Assembly (NCBI GenBank): GCA_034440575.1
Contig: JAOTOL010001304.1
Span: forward strand, 337,501-401,500
Source: Imbricaverruca yamaguchii
Lineage: Eukaryota > Arthropoda > Thecostraca > Neoverrucidae
Reading direction: 5' to 3'
DNA length: 64,000 nt
The notes under the pieces were generated by a model. It ran no database searches, had not been told where the DNA came from, and was given only the letters and a program-made list of their open reading frames with translations. Made by a program: the position numbers and the translations under genes. The stretch's first letter is position 1, and each line of letters starts with the position of its first letter. Shown one piece after another: positions 1 to 8,286 of the stretch.

Positions 1-428
1 ACAACAATGTGTTGCAGTACAGTATTATAGTGTAATGCAAGGTAATGATCTACATGTCTGCATATCATACCATATCCTGTCAGAATTTCAGTTCAGGCCG
101 ATGATCTGTCACTGCGATAATATTAATCAACACAATCTGCATCAGCGCGCACAGAGCGTACACAGCGTACACAGCGCGTACAACACGTCTCGCTTCGCCC
201 AGCTACGATTGACACACACCCCGAGTCGGTAAACAGTTCATGAACTACTACGGTGCTGTGGGTCACCGATACGAATCTGTGATACCCCTGTGTTCCTTTC
301 ACCGAGTTGGCTTACGAGAAGCGCTCGGTGAGGTGGGTCGCGTCCATTGTCCCCATGCTTTAATACGAATATGAACTTGATGCAGCTGACTAGCTTATGC
401 GACAGATACTCAAGCATGTCCTTCGCCG
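1..428. other. Non-coding stretch, no gene seen
   Basis: No convincing coding or RNA gene. The only local structure is a short run of a 9-10 bp unit (cacagcgta) at about 157-182. Confidence 0.5.
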
Positions 429-800
429 TCAGTATCTAGTAGTCAGCGGGCGCTTGAAGCTCTTTTGAGCGCGCGGCACGATGGCTGTGCCCCCGATGCC
501 TTCGCAAGCGCCTTTGCAATGAGGTGTGACAAAAAGCCACTCACAGGGTACCCCAAAATCTGTTTGATGGCAACATACATTGATGAAGTCATGCTTATTC
601 GCATACTGTGCAGCACTATCGTCAGTGAAGTACATATTTTTTTTTAAGTCAAGTTCTTCTGTCCGAATTTCTGGATAAGCAGTTGCAGGAGCGCATGCAC
701 CAAGGTGGTGATGTGCTTTGTGCTGTCAAAGATACAGCAGCAGCTTTGATAGCACATAATCTCGTCCTCACGCCGGTACACTACAAACTGGTGCACCGTG
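429..800 (-). pseudogene. Fragment of conserved invertebrate mobile-element-like protein
   Basis: The minus strand reads YFTDDSAAQYANKHDFINVC, then DFGVPCEWLFVTPHCKGACE and GIGGTA, before a stop at 429. From memory this matches a widespread invertebrate family with a YFSDGA.QYKN..NF.NLC...DFG...W.FFATSHGKG.CDGIGGT core, usually found in transposon-like uncharacterised proteins. The frame upstream (about 660-800), read with a stop and a shift, gives VHALLQLLIQKFG, which fits the segment normally just before YFSDG. The conserved SHGK motif is degraded to PHCK. There is no start codon and no complete domain, so I call it a decayed fragment. The family assignment is from recall; a protein search would decide it. 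Confidence 0.5.
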
Positions 801-1202
801 TACTTGGACGAATCCCAGTGGAAGCCTTGAGCTGCTCTTGAAGCACATATTTGTCCTAAAAGGCGATTGAATAGTTTGATTTGAATGTCGTGGGCTCATA
901 TCAATGGATTGATAATTTCATTAGGCTGGGAATTTAGACATATTCCGAGAAATAATTATTTGGGTGAATACTGTTTACACTGAAATACTGAAATGCTGTT
1001 AATACCGAAAATTGTTTGGGAATGTATTATTTATTCCGGCAGGGAATTGCCGAAGGTTAATCGTCACGAGTGCGCGGCTGGAGGGAGAGAGGAACTGCAA
1101 TCTTCCTGTCTTAAATATCGACCACAGGAAAACGGCGCTCGGCATGCCTGACGACGAATCTTCTCGCGTGCCGGCACGTGCCACCGGCGGTGACGTGCTC
1201 AC

Positions 1203-1306
1203 CTGTCGCCCAGCGGGTGCGGTGTGTAGTTCTGGCGACTGCGCCGGTGGCGGCGGCGCCGGTTACCCTGCTGGCCGCCACCGCCGCCGCCGCCCCCGCC
1301 GCCGCC

Positions 1307-1338
<32 letters not shown>

Positions 1339-1569
1339 CGCCGCCGCCGCCGCCGCCGCCGCCGTCGCCGCCGCCGCCGCCGCCGTTGCCGCCGCCGCCG
1401 CCGCCGTTGCCGCCGCCGCCGCCGCCGCCCCCGTCGCCGCCCCCGCCGCCGTTGTCCCGGCCCGCCTGCGGTCCCATGCCGGCGTTGTCGCGGCCGACCG
1501 GGATCGACAGGCCCGGCACCAGGCCCCATGGGTTGAACTCGTCCGTGATGCCGAAGTCGTCGAACGACA
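1203..1569 (-). CDS. Exon 3 of secreted arthropod protein: glycine-rich tail
   Basis: Candidate third exon of the minus-strand gene that starts at 8286. The acceptor is catcttttccag at 1570-1571 and the reading frame stays open for 367 nt to a strong donor CAG|GTGAGC at 1203/1202. The frame's first stop (TGA) overlaps the donor, so it is intronic. The exon begins with TG, which completes the single A left by exon 2 (Met). It encodes SFDDFGITDEFNPWG, a Pro/Val/Gly-containing linker, then long Gly runs with Asp/Asn interruptions. The Gly run turns into poly-Arg and back to Gly because the GGC repeat slips phase. An alternative donor (CAGG|GTAACC, exon end 1267) exists. SFDDFGITDEFNPWG looks like the conserved segment that follows the FPPG core in arthropod relatives. 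Further exons would lie beyond the window or are unrecognised. Confidence 0.6.
1243..1460. repeat. (GCC/GGC)n trinucleotide array with phase slips
   Basis: About 215 bp of nearly pure GCC units, interrupted by GTT/GTC triplets and by single-base phase changes near 1303-1340. It lies inside the glycine-rich exon and codes poly-Gly, poly-Arg or poly-Ala depending on frame. The overlapping plus-strand and other-frame ORFs are consequences of this array. Confidence 0.9.
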
Positions 1570-4500
1570 CTGGAAAAGATGGCCAGTGGGTGGCCCCAGC
1601 TTTAGTATTTGGTACAATGGTGCCGCTGTTCGCTCTTGCATCTTGCATTGCGCATTATGTTGTGTACTGTTTATTGTGGTTTGGGTAGTTTATTGTGCTA
1701 GCTGGCTTGAGTATATCATGTTGACATCTGTAGTCTCTTAATATAATCACTGCATTACTAATATAATATAAATATTGGGTCAACGAATTCCGCCACCGCC
1801 TCAAATTGGTGTGGTAACATTGAGATATTCTCACCGAAGAGCACCGAAAGAGAGCACCGAGGGCCTAGCCATACAAATACAGAGGCCTTATTAGACAGGA
1901 CTAGCCCCTGACATACTTGTCTGCTAGGAGTGGCCGGTTTTACCACAAGCATGTGATCTGAATGGTATCTGTGTTGTTCTCATATTTGCTATACATCCGA
2001 AAGATATATATTTATATTTCCCAGGCCACTCCACATCACACGGCCCATATCACTGGGTTGATCTATTGTAGCAGTGAAAAACGTCAGCATGGTCGTAAAT
2101 GAAGAAATATAATATATATGAGCTATAGGCTAATAGGTTTGTCAAAACATTTCCGTGTCCCAAACAGAATAGCTCGAAAGCTGGTTTTCAAGAACAGGCA
2201 CGACGTGACATACCCTATCTTGACCCTTTTTTACCACGACGATTAGAAATCCATTCATCTGTGTTAGTTCCTAAAACAATGGAGACAGAAAAGAATATTT
2301 GTCTTTACAACAACAAAAATCCAGGGATTTAAGCCGAAGTCCGTGTATGTACTTAACATGCCATCTCGTGACTTCATTACCGGCCAGGATGCAAATGTAG
2401 GGGATGCTTCGGGCTCTCGATAACCATCCAACCGGTGTATTGCATTGTATCCTAGCGTAAGTAGATCGGAAGTTAGGCTGGCTCTCAATGACCCCGCCCC
2501 CTCCCTCTCGACCCGGCGAAGGCGGATTTGTCGACCGGCCCGGCGAGGGTTACAAGTGGCATTTCAAGTGAGACACCCGGCAGCGTCGTGAGTAAACGTG
2601 TCCACAGTACTCTTGACCATGCAGTTCTCATACGGCCTCGCGCTCCCACCTCCGTTCAACGGTGCCTGTTTGGACCTGCGTCCTCCCGCAACATTTTCAC
2701 AACGTCTCGACACACTTGTTTGAAATGAGACGCAAAAGTGTTTTCCTGCAGAGCAATGACTGGGTGGGGCCGCCAATGCTTTCCTTCGTCAGCTTCTCCG
2801 GGGTAGGCAGTAGTTTCGGTAGCGAAGCCTGCGTCAGGAGCACGCATGAAACAGCACATGAATTGACCAGTATTGGGCTCCGTCGGAAGGAGAGAGGGAG
2901 GTGGTATGTCACCCTGGAGTTTGAATGATGGAGAATGGTCCTTCAACTGTGATGGACACTAACCGTCATTCCGGGGCCTGGTAGTTTAGTTGGGTGGTAT
3001 CAATGTGTGAATGATTTCCACCCATCACTAGAGTGTTCAATGGAAAGAGCGGATCTAAGCAAAACTAGCAGCATTCCATTTCCAAACATCCAAGTCACGA
3101 TAGATCCCCATGGTAAATCCGTAGTTGAGCTGCATTACAACGTGGCAGGTGGCCAGACTGGCGACCATGCAGGTGACCGGGCAGGTGACCGGGCAGGTGA
3201 CCGGGCAGGTGACCGGGCAGGTGACCGGGCAGGTGACCGGGCAGGTGACCGGGCAGGTGACCGGGCAGGTGACCGGACCTGGCAGGTGACCGGGCAGGTG
3301 ACCGGGCAGGTGACCGGGCAGACGGGTGACCGGGCAGGTGACCGGGCAGGTGACCGGGCAGGTGACCGGGCAGGGCCCGTGCCGGACGACTGGTGCCTGG
3401 GGTGACCGGGCAGGTGACCGGGCAGGTGACCGGGCAGGTGACCGGGCAGGTGACCGGGCAGGTGACCGGGCAGGTGACCAAGCCATCTGTTGGCGCCGAT
3501 TCTCCGGTACAAGTGGAGTTTGGTGTGCCTGCTGACCCATGCCAGGCACCCGCCAGTGTCGGCCAGCAGAGCTAGTGGGCAGCTGATGACGCAGCAGCGG
3601 TCACGCCGCAACGGACGCGACGAAGGCAGACATTGGCTGGCAACAGCCCCCACCCCCTCCCCATCTCTCGATATACACGTGGACGCAGAGGCCAGGCTGA
3701 AACTCAGATAGCTCGGCACCGACTTGACAGTTTGAGTTGACCCTGGCATGAGTTCGAACCCGTTTCCAATTTGTCCCATGATTTTGTCCCATTTCCCTCA
3801 CCCACGCCCAGCTATCTCCGGAACAAATTAGTTGGTTTTACATGATGGTCCGGTATGCGCATGCTCGTCGACGATGGTCGAGGTTCGTCGGCATGATCAT
3901 CGACAGAACATCAGGTATGTGGCACTTAGCCTTACAGTGGCAGTCAAGGATCGTCCAGAGTGGCACGACCATTGACAGATCATCAGATAGATGGCACTAG
4001 CCTCACGGAAAATGCCTGTGCTGGTGGCAATGTCACGGACATGTCACAAAACGCAAATTTTTTAGCTTTTTATGGCAGCATGTAGAAATTCCGAATATCG
4101 ATTTATCCAGGGAAACTAAGTGCAAGTACCAGGGGTAGCATTGCGCTGGTGAAAGCATACTCGTGCAAAGGAAACCTATGCAAATGTACATAGATAGCAA
4201 ATGCATTTTACCAACTCAGTCAAGTTATTCCAGATAAGCACACTCACAACCACTCATACATTACAGCGCTGCGACACGTGGTGCCTCAGCCCATAGCCAC
4301 ACACACTTTCAAGCAGTGATATTTGTATTAACCAATAGAATTAGTCGAACTATTATGATACCCAGATTTGATTTAGTTCCATTCGATTTGATACAATTCC
4401 ATGAAGTAATGCCTGTGAAATTACTTTGCATGAAGTAAAGTAATTTCACCAGTGCTCGTTTTCGTCTGCATGCCTGGTCCATATTGGGAAATACTGGGAG

Positions 4501-4827
4501 CGTTATATTGTATGAAGCCTTTCGTGCAGGAATTGCAATAGCATGCGACACATTCAGTTCCTATGTAAATAATGCCCCGAAATGCATAATTGTGTTTTAT
4601 CATTGTATATAGAGCATGCTTCCGAGCGGTTCATTTTCCGCCCACCGAATGTGGACTGTGGTGGACAAACAACCGTGATTCAGGATTCCCCGATATTTCC
4701 ATGAACGATCCCGCTATGTAACGCCATTTTCGCACTGCTTCAGTCGAGGGTTTGCGCCCGCCCCAAGCAACTTAACATAGTCTCCAAAGCCTCCAAAACA
4801 TCGATTGCCAGTCTAGCCCACACTTAC
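1570..4827 (-). other. Intron 2 of the secreted-protein gene
   Basis: Inferred intron between donor AAAA|GTAAGT (exon 2 end 4828) and acceptor TTTTCCAG (exon 3 start 1569), length 3258 bp. It contains the 12-bp minisatellite at 3168-3480 and otherwise unremarkable sequence. No other exon was recognised in it. Confidence 0.55.
3168..3480. repeat. 12-bp minisatellite (GGTGACCGGGCA)n
   Basis: Head-to-tail copies of GGTGACCGGGCA, more than 20 in total, in three blocks. The interruptions lie near 3277-3285, 3320-3327 and 3372-3403. The unit length is divisible by three and the repeat lacks stops, so long AGDR-, VTGQ- and PVTC-type ORFs arise on both strands; I treat these as artefacts. Each unit carries CAGGTG and the half-palindrome GGTGACC. 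Confidence 0.95.
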
Positions 4828-5001
4828 TTTTGAACGGGGCCGATATGGTCATGTCAGACACGAAACCTTTGGCCAGGTTCCTGATGAAGGGTATCGCCAA
4901 TGTTGGCGTCAGGATTAAGATGGTTCCCGGCGGGAATGTTATTCTCTTCTCGTCGTAGTTGAAGGCGATGAATCTCTTCGATCTGCTCTGCTCTTCGTTT
5001 T
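4828..5001 (-). CDS. Exon 2 of secreted arthropod protein: conserved FPPGT core
   Basis: A 174-nt exon bounded by acceptor gtgtttcag (AG at 5003-5002) and donor AAAA|GTAAGT (exon end 4828), both strong. It enters and leaves in phase 1, so it fits exon 1 (ends with one G) and exon 3 (begins with TG). The product reads ENEEQSRSKRF, then FNYDEKRITFPPGTILI, then LTPTLAIPFIRN and SDMTISAPFK. A basic RSKR site before a KRF...FPPGT...TPTLA.PF core resembles the secreted arthropod proteins related to the DM4/DM12 type (KR...FP.GS). That comparison is from memory and the function of such proteins is not established. The RSKR could be a furin-type processing site (inference). This is the most gene-like exon in the window. 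Confidence 0.75.
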
Positions 5002-5394
5002 CTGAAACACCGTGGACGTTATTCATATGCACCCACAGCACACGATAGCAATGTTTAATGTGTGATTAAGCAAATAATGGAGCCCATGGCCAACCAGCTG
5101 AAGCGAGACTATGCGGGGTTAATTCGTATCATGATCCTCAATTAATATAGCTGTTCATTAGCTTGAAGGAAAAGAGACTGCTTTCATTAAAATTTTCATA
5201 TTACACTACTGTGACACACATCCTGAGTAAATATTTCATTGCAACTACACCACATAATCGTGAATAGAGAAAAAAGAACAGCTAAACTTACAAAACGATG
5301 TAAATACGCAAAATGTGTCGGATAACTCTTGCATGTAGCTGAAGGTGTCCGACAGCTTCATAAAGAGGAAAACATGGCAGCTTATGTTGTAGAA

Positions 5395-5735
5395 ACATGG
5401 CCAGTGTCGCACCCACATGGGGTGTACCGCAAGCACATTGGGTCTACCACAGTCGCATAGGGTGTGCCGCAATCACATGGCGTGTGCCTTGCTCACGTGA
5501 CGTGTACGGTATCACATGGGGTGGCGCAGTCACATGGGGTGCCCCATGTGACTGCGGGTGTCACATGCGCCATGTGACACACCCCATGTTACTACGGCAC
5601 ACCCCATGCGGTCACATGGGGTGCCACAGTCACTTGAGGTGCCGCAGTAATATGGGGTGTGCCGTAGTAGCATGGCGTGTGCCACAGCCACATGGGGTGT
5701 GCCACGGCCACACGGGGTGTGCCGTAGTCAGGTGG
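5395..5735. repeat. Degenerate minisatellite, CACATGGGGTGTGCC type
   Basis: Imperfect copies of a unit of about 22-27 bp containing CACATGGGGTG and a (t/g)CCGCAGT or CCACAGT segment, partly arranged in inverted orientation near 5540-5600 (CCATGTGAC next to GTCACATGG). It is more diverged than the neighbouring 48-bp array. Confidence 0.75.
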
Positions 5736-5859
5736 GAGAATGTGCGTGGTTTGGGGTGTGAAGATAGCTTGGTTAGGTGTAGTTTGAGGTATAAAGCTGG
5801 GTGTAGTTAGAGGCCGAAGTCTCGACTATGTCCACTTAGTCTGCTGCAGCGCTCCCCAT

Positions 5860-8160
5860 GTTTTGCTGTAGCACACCCACTAGTCAACTGCAACACGCCC
5901 AATGTTTTGCTGTAGCACACCCAGTGGTCTGCAGCAGCACGTCCCTTGGTCTGATCAAATCAGTAGCATGCCTACTGATTTGATGTAGCACGCCCACTGG
6001 TTTGCTGGAACACGCCCACCGTAGCTGGAGCCGTAGCACGCCCACTGGTCTGCTGGACCACGCCCACTGTAGCTGGAGCCGTAGTACACCCACTGGTCTG
6101 TTGGAACACGCCCACTGCAGCTGGAGCCGTAGTGCACCCACTGGTCTGCTGGGACACGCCCGCTGTAGCTGGAGCCGTAGTACACCCACTGGCCTGCTGG
6201 AACACGCCCACTGTAGTTTGAGCACGCCCACTGGTCTGCTGGAACACGCCCACTGTAGCTGGAGCTGTAGCACGCCCACTGTTCTGCTGGAATACGCCCA
6301 CTGTAGCTGGAGCCGTAGCACGCCCACTGGTCTGCTGGAACACGCCCACTGTAGCTGGAGCCGTAGCACGCCCACTGGTCTGCTGGAACACGCCCACTGT
6401 AGCTGGAGCCGTAGCACGCCCACTGGTCTGCTGGAACACGCCCACTGTAGCTGGAGCCGTAGCACGCCCACTGGTCTGCTGTAACACGCCCACTGCAGCT
6501 GGAGCCGTAGCACGCCCACTGGTCTGCTGGAACACGCCCACTGCAGCTGGAGCCGTAGCACGCCCACTGGTCTGCTGGAACACGCCCACTGTAGCTGGAG
6601 CCGTAGCACGCCCACTGGTCTGCTGGAACACGCCCACTGTAGCTGGAGCCGTAGCACGCCCACGGCTGCTGAACACGCCCAGCTGGAGCGTAGCACGCCC
6701 ACTGGTCTGCTGTAACACGCCCAATGTAGCTGGAGCCGTAGCACGCCCACTGGTCGCTGGAACACGCCCACTGTAGCTGGAGCCGTAGTACGCCCACTGG
6801 TCTGCTGGAACACGCCCACTGTAGCTGGAGCGAGCACGCCACTGGTCTGCTGGAACACGCCCACTGTAGCTGGAGCCGTAGCACGCCCACTGGTCGCTGG
6901 AACACGCCCAGGCGTCGTACGCCACTGGTCTGCTGGAACACGCCCACTGTAGCTGGAGTCGTAGTACGCCCACTGGTCTGCTGGAACACGCCCACTGTAG
7001 CTGGAGCCGTAGCACGCCCACTGGTCTGCTGGAACACGCCCACTGTAGCTGGAGCCGTAGCACGCCCACTGGTCTGCTGTAAACGCCCACTGAGCTGGAG
7101 GTAGAGCCACTGGTCTGCTGGAACACGCCCACTGTAGCTGGAGCCGTAGCACGCCCACTGGTCTGCTGGAACACGTCCACTGCAGCTGGAGCCGTAGCAC
7201 GCCCACTGGTCTGCTGTAACACGCCCAATGTAGCTGGAGCCGTAGCACGCCCACTGGTCGCTGGAACACGCCCACTGTAGCTGGAGCCGTCGTACGACCA
7301 CTGGTCTGCTGGAACACGCCCACTGTAGCTGGAGTCGTAGTACGCCCACTGGTCTGCTGTAACACGCCCACTGTAGCTGGAGCCGTAGCACGCCCACTGG
7401 TCGCTGGAACACGCCCACTGTAGCTGGAGCCGTCGTACGACCACTGGTCTGCTGGAACACGCCCACTGTAGCTGGAGTCGTAGTACGCCCACTGGTCTGC
7501 TGGAACACGCCCACTGTAGCTGGAGCCGTAGTACACCCACTGGCCTGCTGGGACACGCCCGCTGTAGCTGGAGCCGTAGTACACCCACTGGCCTGCTGGG
7601 ACACGCCCACTGTAGTTTGAGCACGCCCACTGGTCTGCTGGAACACGCCCACTGTAGCTGGAGCTGTAGCACGCCCACTGTTCTGCTGGAATACGCCCAC
7701 TGTAGCTGGAGCCGTAGCACGCCCACTGGTCTGCTGGAACACGCCCACTGTAGCTGGAGCCGTAGCACGCCCACTGGTCTGCTGGAACACGCCCACTGTA
7801 GCTGGAGCCGTAGCACGCCCACTGGTCTGCTGGAACACGCCCACTGTAGCTGGAGCCGTAGTACATCCACTGGTCTGCTGGAACACGCCCACTGTAGCTG
7901 GAGCCGTCGTACGACCACTGGTCTGCTGGAACACGCCCACTGTAGCTGGAGTCGTAGTACGCCCACTGGTCTGCTGGAACACGCCCACTGTAGCTGGAGC
8001 CGTAGTACGCCCACTGGTCTGCTGGAACACGCCCACTGCAGCTGGAGCCGTAGCACGCCCACTGGTCTGCTGTAACACGCCCACTGTAGCTGGAGCCGTA
8101 GCACGCCCACTAGTCTGCTGGAATACGCCCACTGTAGCTGAAGCCGTAGCACGCCCACTC
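5860..8160. repeat. 48-bp minisatellite, about 2.2 kb, inside intron 1
   Basis: Roughly 45 head-to-tail copies of a 48-bp unit whose plus strand contains CACGCCCACTGGTCTGCTGG followed by CACGCCCACTGTAGCTGGAG. The first ~120 bp (5860-5980) is a diverged edge. The unit is 16 codons long and has no stop in any minus frame, so ORFs of about 660-735 codons appear in all three minus frames. Their peptide units are ADQWACYGSSYSGRVP, GVLRLQLQWACSSRPV and GRATAPATVGVFQQTS. A segment with the marker ctgtagtttgagcacgcc occurs near 6211 and again near 7610, showing a higher-order duplication of about 1.4 kb. Units between about 6660 and 7115 carry many small deletions. Confidence 0.95.
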
Positions 8161-8162
8161 AC

Positions 8163-8286
8163 CTCCGGCCGTCGCGTTGGCGCGCAGTAACCAGTGGAGA
8201 TCGGGGCTGGTCGGCACCGCCTCGCTGTCCGCCAACGTGGCGCACGCGTACACCACCGCCACCACCGCCAGCGTAGTCAGCACCAT
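8163..8286 (-). CDS. Exon 1 of secreted arthropod protein: signal peptide
   Basis: ATG at 8286 in a good context (A at -3, G at +4). It encodes MVLTTLAVVAVVYACATLAD, a textbook signal peptide with a short n-region, a hydrophobic core and a likely cleavage after the Ala/Asp-Ser region, followed by SEAVPTSPDLHWLL. The exon ends at GGAG|GTGAGT (8163/8162), a near-perfect donor, after 41 codons plus one base (phase 1). This is compatible with exon 2 (5001-4828). Reading through the donor would add about 17 residues from the first 48-bp repeat unit and hit a stop at 8110. The upstream region (8287-8400) is GC-rich without an obvious TATA box. The product is predicted to be secreted; its function is unknown. 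Confidence 0.72.

Larger units (their letters stand above)
5002..8162 (-). other. Intron 1 of the secreted-protein gene
   Basis: Inferred 3161-bp intron from donor GGAG|GTGAGT (8163/8162) to acceptor TTTCAG (5002). Most of it is tandem repeat: the 48-bp array (about 5860-8157) begins only a few bases inside the 5' splice site, and a degenerate array lies at 5395-5735. The part from 5002 to 5395 is AT-rich and featureless. Confidence 0.6.

Noticed and set aside
1012..1741. Plus-strand and alternative minus ORFs over the GCC array
   Set aside because: Poly-Ala/Arg/Pro artefacts of a trinucleotide repeat. Only the minus frame with splice agreement was kept.
3745..3765. GAGTTCGAACCC, resembling a tRNA T-loop
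   Set aside because: No acceptor stem, D-arm or anticodon arm at proper spacing. No tRNA was found anywhere in the window.
3007..3779. ORFs of 128-214 codons over the 12-bp array
   Set aside because: Repeat-driven (period 12, stop-free). Their flanks show no domain and they lie in an intron.
5884..8162. Three overlapping minus-strand ORFs of about 660-735 codons
   Set aside because: They are the three frames of a stop-free 48-bp repeat. No frame shows constraint among units, and the array lies inside an intron of a better-supported gene.
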